From the NCBI GenBank assembly GCA_944989445.1, contig CALYLW010000180.1:186001-250000 (forward strand): a DNA stretch of 64,000 nt, given 5' to 3'. Below the pieces are notes generated by a model. The model searched no databases. It had not been told where the DNA came from and worked only from the letters and a program-made list of their open reading frames with translations. Shown one piece after another: positions 21,691 through 33,325 of the stretch. Both the position numbers and the translations under genes were made by a program. Source of the stretch: Ampullaceana balthica (Eukaryota; Mollusca; Gastropoda; Lymnaeidae). The first letter of the stretch is position 1; every line of letters starts with the position of its first letter.

Positions 21691-23769
21691 ATGACAACTC
21701 TGTTATGTCAATCATGGAAGAACTTGATGTCGTGCCCACACCGGAAGAGCAGAACAAAGCAATAGACTGCGTAGCTTGTGGAAAAGCTCCTGGAAATGAT
21801 GGTATACCACCAGAAGTTCTAAAAAATGGAAAGACAGTTTTACCCCAGCCCTTGTACGAGCTTCTGTCCCTCTGCTGGGAACAGGGATACATCCCCCAGG
21901 ACCTAAAGAATGCGAATATAGTGACACTATATACAAACAAGGGCGATAAAATTGACTGCAATAACTATCGCGGCATTTCACTCCTTAGTATTGTAGGAAA
22001 GGCTTTTGCCCTTGTCATACTAACACGATTACAAAATTTAGCCTCCCATTTTTATCCAGAATCTCAGTGTGGTTTCCGGGATGGTCGGACTACCATTGAC
22101 ATAGACATGGTGTTCTAAAAATGGTAGCTCCAAGAAAAATGCAGAGAGCAGCAGGTGCCATTATACATTGCCTTTGCTGATCTTACGAAAGCCTTTGATT
22201 TAGTCAGTCGCAGCGGGCTATTTCAAATCCTTGAAAAAGTTGGCTGCCCCCATCATCAGACAATTCCATGAATATTATGCAGGGTACAGTGCAGTTTGAT
22301 GGAGCTACGCCAGAAACCTTTCCAGTCAGCAGCGGAATTAAACAAGATTGTGTACTCGCACCAACACTGTTCGCAATATTCTTCTCTGTATTGCTTCGAT
22401 ACGCATTCAAGGATAACAATGATTGATTTTGGTTACACGCCAGAGCTGATGGAGGACATTTTAACACTGCTCGCCTCCGAGCCTAAACCAAAAATACAGA
22501 TTTCCTAATTCGCGAGCTACTTTTTGCGGACGATGTGGCATTAACAGCACACACAGAAACTGGTTTGCAACAACCCGTGTCAAGCTTCTCTAACGCCTGC
22601 AAAGAATTTGGTATGCAAATTAGCTTGAAAAAGACAAATATCATGGCCCAAGACACATGTTCTCCTCTTACCATCAATATCGACAATGAAAACTTGGAAG
22701 TTGTGGACAGCTTCACCTACTTGGGATCCCAGGTTTCCAACTCACTGTCCATCGAGGACGAAATAAACAGCAGAATTGGCAAAGCAGCTGCCACAATGGC
22801 TAAACTAAATAAAAGTGTTTGGAAAAACATCAAGCTAACGGAGAAAACCAAACTGTGTGTTTATCGAGCCTACGTCACCAGTACGCTGCTATACGGGAGC
22901 GAGATATTGACCTCTTATACATCAAATGAGCGCAAGCTTAATAGCTTCCACTTGAGGTGTCTGCGTCGCATCATTGGCATTAAATGGCAGGGAAAAGTGC
23001 CGAATAGTGAGATACTGATGCGTACCAATATCCAAAGCATGTTCTCAATCCTTAGTGAAAGACGCCTAAGATGGCTAAGACAGGTAAAAAGAATGAGCCC
23101 GGGTCGTATCCCCAAGAACTGGCATCGGGAAAGAGTAAGACAGGTCACCCACGTCTGCGATTTAAAGATGTCTGCCAGAGAGACATGAAAGCAGCCAGAA
23201 TAAACACAAGCGACTGGGAGTGTAAGGCAGAAGACCGATTTACTTGACAGACAGTTGTCAAAGAGGGCGTCATAGTAGCCGAGGAACGAAGGATGGAGGA
23301 GGCTACAGACAGAAGAGCTAGGAGAAAGGCCAAAACATTGGGAAGCAACGGAATTCGTGTGCAAACTGCAAACGCCGTGGAAAAGACTGCCACTCAAGGA
23401 TAGGACTGCTCAGCCACACGAGGAAATGCAACCCAACCCAACGGTGATGCACCATCGTCTTGCGAGACGGTAGGATGCCGACACACTATCCTTACGTGTC
23501 CAATCATTACATGCCACCTTTTTACATGTTCGCTTATTTTACATTTTACCGACTTACATATCCTCTTCTTACATGGTTTTTAACCTTACATGTCCCGTCC
23601 ATACTAACTATCCCATTATGTTCCATCCTTACGTCTCAAGTCTTTACATTTCTTCTCTTTATTTGCCCCTTTATTTAATTGTTTAAATGTCTAATTTTTT
23701 ATGTCCCTTGGCGCATTCTTTCCATACGTGTATGCCAATGTCAACCGTTTAATACTTTTCGGACTGTTC

Positions 23770-23890
23770 TACATGAAGTGGACTTTGGAATTTGTGTATT
23801 GAATTAACCACATGAAGTGGATTGTGGCTTGAAATTGTGGATTTTGTGTATTGACTTAACCACATAAAGTGGATTGTGGAGTTTGTTTGT
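23770..23890. repeat. Short repeat, ancestral state of the 38.5-kb array
   Basis: Three diverged copies around ACATGAAGTGGA. The duplicate unit has about 18 copies of the related 39-bp repeat (38465-39220). Confidence 0.8.
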
Positions 23891-23894
23891 TAAC

Positions 23895-24775
23895 TGCACA
23901 CACACCCACCCACACCCCTCCAGCGTCGCCGCTGACCTCCTCCAAATGTTATTTGATATTTGATTTTTGTTACCAATATTTTTATTTTATTTTGTACCCT
24001 TGAGTATTAAAAAAAAATTATTATCGGTATCATTTGAGTCGACAAAACAGTCATAGTACAATATCTGTATCAAGCCCTGGGGCCAAACCAAACATGAACA
24101 CAGCTAGGGGACAACTCAATTATAGTATAATGTTTTGTAAAAAAACAACTGGCTGTCGGAAATAATTTTTTGAGAAGAAATTTTGTGTCATGCATTTTTA
24201 GTATTAAAAAGTATTCTTTGTTTTAAAAAAAATTATTTCCAGGTAGAAGTAGAAAAGAAAGTGTTTTAAAAACTTTCAAGAATTATTATTATTATTATAT
24301 TTATAGACATATATTTTTTTTAATTTTATGAGTTTTTAAAAGTTGTATTTCTTACTTTCATGTTGCGCCAACTGGTCATTTCACGACACGTTTCCCCTTT
24401 CCATTTTTGTCTAACTTGACCCTGATTTCTTAGAGCGATGTTTTCATGTTTTGTTAGTCAATATTTAGTTTTGTGAGTAAACTGATGTACCAAAATAAAA
24501 GCAAATTTTTAGCACACGATTTTAACAAACACATTCAGTTGCAGTAACAATTTTTCATCATGATGTTGCAGTCCTCGTTTTAAGCCTTTAAAAACACAAA
24601 CCGTGATGTTGCAGCATTCATTTTACACATGCTACGAACATAATCAGAATATTCAGTCATCTCTTATATAATAAAGATATTGTCAAGTTTTTTTTCCTAA
24701 AGTGACTTTGTCATTCTTATTTTATTTTGACTTTTTTGTTGTTGTTTTGGTTAGTTCATTTCCTCGTGGTCGTTA
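23895..24775. other. Duplicated non-coding sequence
   Basis: Matches about 39225-40750 of the second unit in pieces (GTATCAAGCCCT, CTGATTTCTTA, ACTGATGTACCAAAA). No gene seen. Confidence 0.5.
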
Positions 24776-24779
24776 TAAC

Positions 24780-24966
24780 CCCGTAGTTGTAGTTGGTTCT
24801 AATGTTTCCAATAGAACATTCTCGGGCTTGATAGACCTGGCGGCGCCCATCCCTTCTCCAGTTCAGCGGAGGACTTTCTTAGCGTTAGTCATCCATCAGG
24901 ATTTTTATAGTGACATTTACGTGGCATCGATCCCACCCCCTCAGCTCGTGAGGCGAGCGCACTATT
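24780..24966 (-). mobile_element. tRNA-derived SINE fragment
   Basis: The minus strand begins AGTGCGCTCGCCTCACGAGC and then GGGTGGGATCGATGCC, resembling the anticodon arm and box B of a tRNA with the 5' part missing, followed by a unique body. It is absent from the duplicate at 40.8 kb. The plus-strand 88-codon frame is incidental. Confidence 0.45.
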
Positions 24967-25487
24967 GACTTCACTATCCAGGCGCCATTTTTTGTTGTTG
25001 TGAAAATGACTAAAAACAAACTATAAATTAAAAAAAACACAACCAATGTCATACAACTAACAAAATTCAACAATATTTAAGATATACATTCTTAATACAT
25101 TTTTATTGTGATGGTTAAACGTCTACAGCATTAATCTATGTTTGATGTAAGATAGCGCATCATCACCAACACTAATGTTTGATGTAAAATAGTGCATCCT
25201 CACCAATACTTATGTCTTCTTAAGTGATTAATAAACTACACGTTTAAACCAAGGACATATTTGACCTAAAACAATTTAAAACCGAGACCTTTTGATTATT
25301 TCACAGGAGTTAAATATGACAGCCTTGAAAGGTCAATTGTATATTTTTGGATGAGTAACAGAAAGGACAGAATAATTGAATTATTTATCTTTAAGATAGC
25401 TCGGAAGTTGGCTTGTTTATCTTGACAGACTTTGTAATAATGTTACAATACATTTCTTTCCTATTTAAATGTTCACAATCACAGCTG

Positions 25488-25558
25488 CTAGTAGTACATA
25501 TCTCTATCGTTATAGGAACTGTAGGCCACTGGCCTATCACACCCGGGTAAAATACAGG
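25488..25558 (-). CDS. Membrane-protein gene B, exon 4 (C-terminus)
   Basis: Acceptor CTTTGCAG, phase 1 in, stop TAG at 25488-25490. It encodes CILPGCDRPVAYSSYNDRDM followed by YY. Gene C has the matching exon at 41521-41612, sharing PGC-RP, SSYND and the terminal YY. The conserved C-terminal tyrosines could be a sorting or phosphorylation signal; this is inference. The exon itself is intact although exon 3 of this gene has stops. Confidence 0.65.
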
Positions 25559-25611
25559 CTGCAAAGTAAGAAAAAAAGTTATGAGAATATTTACTCTTAT
25601 TAGAGACATTA

Positions 25612-27014
25612 ACCTCCATTAACTTACAATCTGACTAACAGCCTACATTAACTTACAATCTGACTAACAGCCTACATTAACTTACAATCTGACTAACAGC
25701 CTACATTAACTTACAATCTGACTAACAGCCTACATTAACTTACAATCTGACTAACAGCCTACATTAACTTACAATCTGACTAACAGCCTACATTAACTTA
25801 CAATCTGACTAACAGCCTACATTAACTTACAATCTGACTAACAGCCTACATTAACTTACAATCTGACTAACAGCCTACATTAACTTACAATCTGACTAAC
25901 AGCCTACATTAACTTACAATCTGACTAACAGCCTACATTAACTTACAATCTGACTAACAGCCTACATTAACTTACAATCTGACTAACAGCCTACATTAAC
26001 TTACAATCTGACTAACAGCCTACATTAACTTACAATCTGACTAACAGCCTACATTAACTTACAATCTGACTAACAGCCTACATTAACTTACAATCTGACT
26101 AACAGCCTACATTAACTTACAATCTGACTAACAGCCTACATTAACTTACAATCTGACTAACAGCCTACATTAACTTACAATCTGACTAACAGCCTACATT
26201 AACTTACAATCTGACTAACAGCCTACATTAACTTACAATCTGACTAACAGCCTACATTAACTTACAATCTGACTAACAACCTACATTAACTTACAATCTG
26301 ACTAACAGCCTACATTAACTTACAATCTGACTAACAGCCTACATTAACTTACAATCTGACTAACAGCCTACATTAACTTACAATCTGACTAACAGCCTAG
26401 ATTAACTTACAATCTGACTAACAGCCTACATTAACTTACAATCTGACTAACAGCCTACATTAACTTACAATCTGACTAACAGCCTACATTAACTTACAAT
26501 CTGACTAACAGCCTACATTAACTTACAATCTGACTAACAGCCTACATTAACTTACAATCTGACTAACAGCCTACATTAACTTACAATCTGAATAACAGCC
26601 TACATTAACTTACAATCTGACTAACAGCCTACATTAACTTACAATCTGACTAACAGCCTACATTAACTTACAATCTGAATAACAGCCTACATTAACTTAC
26701 AATCTGACTAACAGCCTACATTAACTTACAATCTGACTAACAGCCTACATTAACTTACAATCTAACAGCCTACATTAACTTACAATCTGACTAACAGCCT
26801 ACATTAACTTACAATCTGACTAACAGCCTACATAACTTACAATCTGACTAACAGCCTACATTAACTTACAATCTGACTAACAGCCTACATTAACTTACAA
26901 TCTGACTAACAGCCTACATTAACTTACAATCTGACTAACAGCCTACATTAACTTACAATCTTACCAACAGCCTACATTAACTTACAATCTGACTAACAGC
27001 CTACATTAACTTAC
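25612..27014. repeat. 29-bp minisatellite (~48 copies) starting at a splice donor
   Basis: Nearly uniform 29-bp units with core CATTAACTTACAATCTGACT. On the minus strand each unit contains ATTGTAAGTTAATGTAGG, and the array begins exactly at the exon-3 donor of gene B (ACT|GTAAGTTAATG). It occupies most of intron 3. Gene C has the homologous array at 41885-42694 with about 27 copies. Confidence 0.97.
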
Positions 27015-27097
27015 AGTCATTCGTCAAATCATCCACACCTTACAGTATTGACGATCTCCGCTGTCTGGATGCAGATTACTTCTTAGCGCTGGAGGAT
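27015..27097 (-). pseudogene. Membrane-protein gene B, exon 3 with two in-frame stops
   Basis: Acceptor TCTCTGACAG, donor ACT|GTAAGT, 83 bases, phase 2 in and 1 out, the same as gene C. In the conserved frame it reads SSSAKK, stop, SASRQRRSSIL, stop, GVDDLTND. Both stops are TAA where C has codons for Ser and Phe. The intact splice sites and flanking exons suggest recent loss, unless the base calls are wrong. Confidence 0.7.
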
Positions 27098-27099
27098 CT

Positions 27100-27540
27100 G
27101 TCAGAGAAATTACAATTATTCATAAAGAAATAGTGTACAAGAGAAATTACGAAACATGGCATTTCAATTACTAACAACAAATCATTGGTCCATTTCATAT
27201 ACAAGTTGCTAAGTCTAGCATTGTTTTTATTTGAACCTTTTTTGTGTGTATAGTCTCAATTTTTTAAGATTGTAACTAATGTTAATGCTTTAATTCCTAC
27301 CAATCTTGTCAAGAATCATTTTAATTAGTCCCCCTCCCCATTTCATTTTAACCCGTCGTTTCGCCTCCACCGCCCCTTACGCAAAGGCCCAGGTCCCAAT
27401 ATAGGCGTGTGTCTACAGCGCAGCCAGAGAGTCATTATTTTAACTAACCAGCTAGTCTGCCAGGTATTCACCAACCACAAGGTCTTTCTTGATTATCATC
27501 AGTAATAACGTTTTCTTGTAATTCCCCCGAGACTAACAGC
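27100..27540. other. Duplicated intron sequence, empty site for the 8.2-kb insertion
   Basis: Matches 42780-43190 and 51403-51470 of the second unit. Near 27450 the text CCAGCTAGTCTGCCAGGTAT is continuous where the second unit is interrupted by the hAT-bounded insertion. Confidence 0.75.
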
Positions 27541-27760
27541 ACGCTATATAACATCATGTTATATGATAAACTATGTAAAATCACGCTTTGTAACATCACG
27601 TTTATATATCCCAAAGCTGTATAACACTAAGCTTTATAAAATCACGCTATATAACATCACGTTATATATCATAAAGCTGTATCGCATCAAGCTATATAAC
27701 ATCAATATGTAATATATAACGTAAAGCTATATTAAAAAGCCTCATAGCATTGAGCTGTGT
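27540..27760. repeat. Degenerate TATAACATCA repeat
   Basis: Diverged 15-bp-type copies of ATAACATCACGCT. The homologous place in the second unit (51480-52770) carries an almost perfect 45-bp higher-order array. Confidence 0.85.
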
Positions 27761-28049
27761 ATTTTTCGTAATGCTTTCAGAAAAGACTAAGTAAAAATAT
27801 ATTTTGTCATTTTCTATAGTTAATATTTTAAGATAAGCGAATATCCCCACTTTCTTTGTGAATTCAACTTTGAAAATTAGCTCTAAACAATCATAGGTCT
27901 AATATTCAGTCTTTTCATGCATATTTTGAAGATCACTTCTGACCTTTGCTCTTTATTGAATTTAACCGAAATTGAGAACCTGTGGTTACAGAACTCATCG
28001 TGCAACATCGAATCGTGACGTTTGGAAATACCGGTGAAAGATTGTAAAA

Positions 28050-29652
28050 AAAACAACAACCCGTAAAAACAAAGTTTTTGACTCGAAATCCCTTATATAT
28101 GAGACATAACTAACGGTATTGATTATTATGTTTAAACGCTACAAACATTTACAGACTGAATCTGTCTTAACTCCCCGGTGGGGGTGGGAGAGGGAAACGG
28201 TCTTGTCACCGATCGCTGGACCGAGCTCAGCGTGACACGCAAAATGTAAACAAAAGCATGCCGGTTTACCTGGTTAAAACACGAGATGTGTTCACCGAAG
28301 GCTGGGGTGAAGTCAAGTGACCCGTAAAATGTAAACGATAGCGACCGCTACATATAGTTTATATAGATAAACTAAAAATGCATTAATTTAATAACTATAC
28401 GTTCGATCGATCTGAAATTTTGATACGATGCATTGTTAGGCTACACGGGTCCGTGTGCCAAATTTCAGCTCGATGGCATGACGGGAAGTGGATAAATTTT
28501 GACTTCTAATTTTCCGCGGTGCCCAAGACTGAGAGAGACGGCGGTGAAGTTAATATAAGGGATTTAATAATAATAATAAAATAAACCCGTAAAAACAAAG
28601 TTTTTGACTTTAAATCCCTTATATATGAGACATAACTAAAAGTATTTATTATGTTCAAAAGCGACAAACATTTACAGACTGTATCTGCCTTAGCTCCTGC
28701 TGTATAACCGGGGGGGGGGATGGATGGGAGAGGTGAAAGGTCTGGTCACCGATAGCTGGACCGAGCTCAGCGTGACACGTAAAATGTAAGCAAAAGCACG
28801 CCGGTACTTCGATGGGTCGCGTCAACGCGCGAACTGAGCTCTCACGTGAAAAAAAACACAATAGCAAACTGTGAAATTGAATTACGTACCTCGTATAGAG
28901 ATAAACTAAAAATGCATAAATTTAATTACGGTACGTTCGATCGATCTGAAATTTTGATACGATGCATTGTTAGGTGAGATGGGTCTGTGTGCCAAATTTC
29001 AGCTCGATGGCTTCACTGGAAGTGGGTCATTTTTGAATTTTGTTTTTCCGCCCGCCCAAGACAGAGAGAGATGACGACAGAACAACAGAGAGAGACGGCC
29101 GTGAAGTCAATATAAGAAATTTAATAAAACAAACCCGTAAAAACAAAGTTTTTGACTATAAATCCATTATATATGAGACATAACTAACAGTATTGATTAT
29201 TTTCAAACATTTACAGACTGAATCTGTCTTAACTCAAGTTTGCTTCATAACCCTGTGAGAGGGGAAAAGTCTGGTCACCGATTCGCTTGACCGAGCTCAG
29301 CGTGACACGTAAAATGTAAACAAAAGCACCCCGGTGCTTCGATGGGTCGCGTCAACGCGTCTACTCAAACTTTCACGTGGAAAAAAAACAATAACAAACA
29401 GTGAATTTGAATTACATACCTCATATAAGGATAAACTAAAAATGCATTAATTTAATTACGATACGTTCGATCGACCTGAAATTTTGATACGATGCATTGT
29501 TAGGTCAGACGGGTCCGTGTGCAAAATTTCAGCTCGATGGCTTTACTGGAAGTGGGTCATTTTTTACTTTTGTTTTTCCGCCCGCCCGCCCATGAGATGA
29601 CGACAGACAGACAGAGAGAGACGGCCGCGAAGTTAATATAAGGGATTTAACA
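28050..29652 (-). repeat. Three tandem ~520-bp interspersed elements
   Basis: Direct copies start near 28055, 28590 and 29132, each opening CCCGTAAAAACAAAGTTTTT and closing near TTAATATAAGGGATTTAA. They are the reverse orientation of the four units at 43239-45510. Shared internal words include ACGATGCATTGTTAGG (28425 region) and GAGCTCAGCGTGACACG. There is no coding frame. Class unknown: the near-palindromic AAATCCCTTATAT ends could suggest a Helitron-like or foldback element. Confidence 0.8.
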
Positions 29653-29654
29653 AT

Positions 29655-29830
29655 GGCACACGTCAAAATTCGGTCAATTCTTCGGATTCGTTCACAGACA
29701 CAGGATTCTGAGTGTGCATAAATACATCAATTTATGTGGGTTCTAGCGCATGGGAGTCTATAAAGGCAAACGGCTTAGATAGAAAATGACATTCATAGAT
29801 TTGTCCTCCATCTGCATCAATGATAAGCTG
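29655..29830. other. Well-conserved duplicated intron-2 segment
   Basis: By eye about 95% identical to 53215-53392, including AATTCGGTCAATTCTTCGGA and TGGGTTCTAGCGCATGGGAG. No coding frame with splice sites was found. It marks the right edge of the first duplicated unit. Confidence 0.6.
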
Positions 29831-30260
29831 TGGCGTAGCTAGGGGAGGGAGTTCCAAGTCGAAAGTCCCCCCAGGCCCCCACTTGAGGTAGGCCCCCAAA
29901 GGAGTGTTCACTCATGCCGGTTAACCAGCCATCGATGACCACATCCCCATGTTTACAGCAAGGGGAGTTCAGCAGTCTGTCAATGTTTGTCACGCGATCC
30001 GTTTAAAGTTTAAAGAAATAAAAATTTTGATATACTCTATGATTTTACACTTAGACTAAAAAGAATAAAATAAAAAGAGTTAAAAAAGATTTTTAATTTC
30101 CTTTAAAAAGTACCGACTAAGATAAAGATTAGGACTAGATTGTTTGTAATTGTCTAACGATAAAATTTATTTTAATGGCAAAAAATATTTGATTTTCATT
30201 AATCCTAATGCTAAAATAAAACAACTCAAATAATTTTTAAATGATTTTTATAATCCATAC

Positions 30261-30408
30261 TTGAAGTCATTCCATGATTTAAAAACTGCTACCATAATCA
30301 TGGATAGAAAAGCCGCTACACCAACAGTAGTTTCCACCTGCCAGCCCTCTAAAGAAGCCAGATGAGAGAAAAATAACCCTGCACCTCCCATCTCGTCCAG
30401 ATCTTGAA
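30261..30408 (-). CDS. Membrane-protein gene B, exon 2 (transmembrane segment)
   Basis: Same borders and phases as gene A exon 2 (acceptor CTGTTTTCAG, donor CAA|GTATGG). The frame is intact: VQDLDEMGGAGLFFSHLAS, LEGWQVET, a hydrophobic TVGVAAFLSMIMVAVF and KSWNDFK. It differs from A at 19 of 148 bases (9 residues), while about 110 bases on each side differ at only 5-6 positions. Confidence 0.7.
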
Positions 30409-30949
30409 CTGAAAACAGATCATTGTTTATTCTGAGTAAACTGTTGCATTTTTATTAAAGAACGGGTTCTCATCCCATGAGTCGCGACCCCCAAGAGAGA
30501 ATTCCACGTCGGGCCGTATGAGGGGGCACCAAATTATACAGCAAAATAACAAAATATTCAGCGCAATGACATTTTTAAAATTTATTATTGAGGCCTGAGT
30601 TGATATTCTGTGAATCGTGTCTTGAAATGAAAGATGAAATCAATTAGTTCCTGGACGTTCAAGTGAAGCATGTCCTTTTGAAATATTGTAACGAAAAAGC
30701 CTGGTTTAAAAGAGTAATTTATTTAGGACATATATTAGACCATCAAAATAGGTTTAACCCTAAGATTTAGGGAAAGTACCGAATATTATTACATCCGAAT
30801 ATTATTACATTTTATGATAATGTCAAAAGGCATTAAAAAAAACTTAAGCTGTAACAATGACGAAAAAAAAATCTTGGATAATATTGTCATGTTTTAAGAA
30901 ACTGTGCAGTGTAGTAAATAAATCTAAAAGTGAAATTAATTAAATTTAG

Positions 30950-31410
30950 AGGAGGGAATTACTGGGCATCTAGAATACGTTGAAAAGAAATTCCAGGGAA
31001 ACTTCACTGAGCTGCAAGAAGAAAAACTACACAGACATGAAATTCCATTCTCTTCTTCCGTTTGATGTAGCCAGCATTGCCAAAAAAAAATTACAAGATG
31101 GATTCTTGAATTTGCAAAATGATTCGTCAGCGAGTAACTTGCTTAATGAAAAATTTCTCACACAATTATGATATGGTAAGTGTGAATCGTTCCAAAATGT
31201 CACGATGTTTGCCTTTTGAGCAGTTCCATTTTTGCTGCATTAGTAGCATGAGCTTTTAAATTGTATTACAAATCTATTTTTGTGTTGTACTTGTTGGTGT
31301 GTGTTTTTATTTTGTTTTTAAAAAAAATAATCTCATTAAAAAATTTTCTTCATGAGTCGAGGATCACATTTATAAAAAGGGGCCGCCACTCGCCACCCGA
31401 AAAAGTTTGG
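30950..31410 (+). pseudogene. hAT (Buster/ZBED-like) 3' fragment, copy 2
   Basis: Duplicate of 14230-14765: reads QEEKLHRHEIPFSSSV with a frameshift, then DVASIAKKKLQDGFLNLQ and ends with the same GTCGAGGATCACATTTATAA terminal region. A stretch after 31240 is deleted relative to copy 1. Confidence 0.7.
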
Positions 31411-31565
31411 GTACCTGTGTTAGACATAAGTGCATCTGTAGTATGGACTGGTGTTAGACATACATTTATCTGTAGTCTGGACTAGTGTTACGCATACATG
31501 CATCAGTAGTCTGGGCTAGAGTTAGACATACATACAACTTTAGTCCTGGCTAGTGTAAGACATGC
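31410..31565. repeat. ~35-bp minisatellite, duplicate
   Basis: About four copies of the GCATCTGTAGTCTGGACTAG unit, fewer than the seven at 14770-15012. Confidence 0.85.
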
Positions 31566-31712
31566 ATTTAACACAATTGTAATATGAGTAATTTATTTTA
31601 GATAATCATGTGATCTAAGATATTTTATTAATCAACGATTAGATATTACTATTCAGAGCGAAACTCAGGAACTACTTGCAAGTCTGGTATTGACCGCAGT
31701 ACAGTGTATTAC

Positions 31713-31794
31713 CTTGTTCTTTTTTCCCACATTTTTTCCCCGCTAGATTCAATCCCAAAGATGATAACAGACCGGAAGCTTCTTTCCTTGGCAT
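31713..31794 (-). CDS. Membrane-protein gene B, exon 1
   Basis: Encodes the same 27 residues as gene A exon 1 ([16 protein letters not shown], then [11 protein letters not shown]), with donor CAAG|GTAATA. The acceptor has changed from CCACAG in A to CCAGAG here. Splicing after GAG keeps the phase. It is intact by itself, but the preceding exon-0 region is shifted. Confidence 0.65.
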
Positions 31795-32469
31795 TCTCTG
31801 GATTCTGTAGACACAGATTCCCGGCGTATTAATTAAAAAATTATTTACAGCTAAATTTTAAAATAAAATGGTCGTAGAAATAATTATTAATAAATATTTG
31901 GAGTTAAGCAAATTAATTGAGAAATAAATTATACATTCAATAGCACTGAATCTAAAATTTATTTTAGCTTCGGTAAATATCATTCTAATACAAATACGCT
32001 TTAGTTTTAATGCAATGAGCAAAAGCTATGTTCATAGTGTGGGGAAGGGGCAAGACATGGCGTGAGGAACAGGAGTTTGGAAAGACTTAAGTGTTTACAC
32101 CATAAACTGTTTGTTGAAAATTTTCTGAGAGAAATCTTCATAGACTTCGGTAGGGCTCAGCATTCCCCGCTGTTCTTGCTGATAGGGAGCCGGAACTGCA
32201 TGTCATAGAGTCATCACTGTAAAGTATGGAGACAGACACGATTTCATTTAATTGAGGGCCAAGAACCAAGGAACCCATTAAAACAAATCTTTAACATCAT
32301 GGAGATCCTGGTAAATCGCCGTCGTTCTTCCAGTGATTACTAACTAGTACAGTGTTACCAACTGGCTGCCAACACTTGAAGTGTTCGTGTTAACTGCTCT
32401 GTTCATAAGATGCTGAAATTTACCGGATCCCTACAAACTGCCCGTGTTCTGGGTAAAAAGCTCCCAGAC

Positions 32470-32666
32470 CAGGGGTCAGTACATGGGGCTCGCGAGCCGT
32501 ATGCGGCTCTTTCAAAGTCAAGTTGAGGCTCTCCAGTTCTATGCGCATATATAAATAATTATATCATTTTGTTTTCAAACTCATGCTAGCAGCTCTTTAA
32601 AAATGTGGGAAAATTATTAAATTGTAATTTTTTGTCTCTTACGTCTCAAAAGGTTGTCGACACCTG
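32470..32666. mobile_element. hAT-type MITE with target duplication, copy 2
   Basis: Same element as 15905-16102. Here the 8-bp duplication TCCCAGAC is perfect (32462-32469 and 32667-32674), which defines the ends: CAGGGGTCAG on the left and GTCGACACCTG on the right. Confidence 0.92.
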
Positions 32667-32849
32667 TCCCAGACTTAAGATACGTAGCACAGTAGTGGCA
32701 GGACAAATGTTTTATATGCCCTTTCCTTCCCTTTAAAGTTGGCGATATTATATTTAGCCCAATGTAATTGCTTATAATAATTCGTGTTGTTGACATTAAA
32801 GTGTTCAACTGTGCCAGCAGGCTATGTTACAGAGTGCCAAGTGCGGTGG

Positions 32850-33090
32850 TGCGGGAATACACCGATAGATTGTTGCAGTTGTAAAGACAAATACACCGAT
32901 AGATTGTTGCTGATGTAAAGACAAATACATCGAGAGATTGTTGCTGATGTAAAGACAAATACACCGATAGATTGTTGCTGATGTAAAGACAAATACATCG
33001 AGAGATTGTTGCTGATGTAAAGACAAATACACCGATAGATTGTTGCTGATGTAAAGACAAATACATCGAGAGATTGTTGCTTGTTTAAGA
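32850..33090. repeat. 34-bp minisatellite, expanded copy
   Basis: About seven copies of a unit with core AGATTGTTGCTGATGTAAAG, alternating CCGATAG and TCGAGAG variants. Frames on the minus strand are repeat shadows. Confidence 0.95.
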
Positions 33091-33325
33091 CAAGGTGGTC
33101 GAGTGGCATGCGCGCTCGGCTGGCGTACCGATGTTCACGGGTTCAAATTCATGTGATGGGAAGGATTTGTTCCCGGGGCCTAGGGCATCCCTGAGTCCAC
33201 CCATCTCCGAATGGGTACCTAACACTGGTTAGGGAAAGGCGGCTGGATAATGCGTGGAATCCTCATAGCCGAGGCAATTATCTTCTGCATAGCAGAGCGC
33301 CTTACCGAACCTAGAGATCTTGGAT
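33091..33325 (+). mobile_element. tRNA-derived SINE, copy 1
   Basis: The head resembles a tRNA: GGTGGTCGAGTGGCATGCGC (box A) and CACGGGTTCAAATTC (box B). The body contains CTGAGTCCACCCATCTCCGA and GGGTACCTAACACTGGTTAG, and the tail is GCAATTATCTTCTGCATAGC. It is inserted at the edge of the 29-bp array and absent at the homologous place near 16400. The same family is at 59218-59475. The tail resembles the 3' end of the LINE at 39885-40250. Confidence 0.85.

Larger units (their letters stand above)
20400..23476 (+). mobile_element. APE-type LINE, decayed and internally deleted
   Basis: Order on the plus strand: an endonuclease start (ALRIASWNMRT; LWLQETRLP near 20665), an internal deletion at about 20860, and RT pieces (CGKAPGNDGIPPEVLK; NYRGISLLSIVGKAFA; FADDVALTA; YLGSQVSNS). 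The C-terminus has RRLRWLRQVKRMSPGRIPK and a zinc-finger-like CHSRIGLLSHTRKC near 23380. A 3' hairpin CGTCTTGCGAGACG lies at 23457-23470. Frames are broken at several places, including about 21000, 22120 and 22510. Two minisatellites grew inside it. It belongs to the broad RTE/I-like non-LTR group; I am not sure of the clade. Confidence 0.85.

Noticed and set aside
24702..24968. 88-codon plus-strand frame as a gene
   Set aside because: It lies over a minus-strand tRNA-like SINE fragment and has no counterpart in the duplicate.
25612..27014. CRISPR-like regular 29-bp direct repeats
   Set aside because: There are no unique spacers; the units are contiguous. The context is a eukaryotic intron.
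33091..33165. Functional tRNA gene
   Set aside because: The A and B boxes are tRNA-like, but the body and LINE-type tail, with a second copy at 59218, show a SINE.
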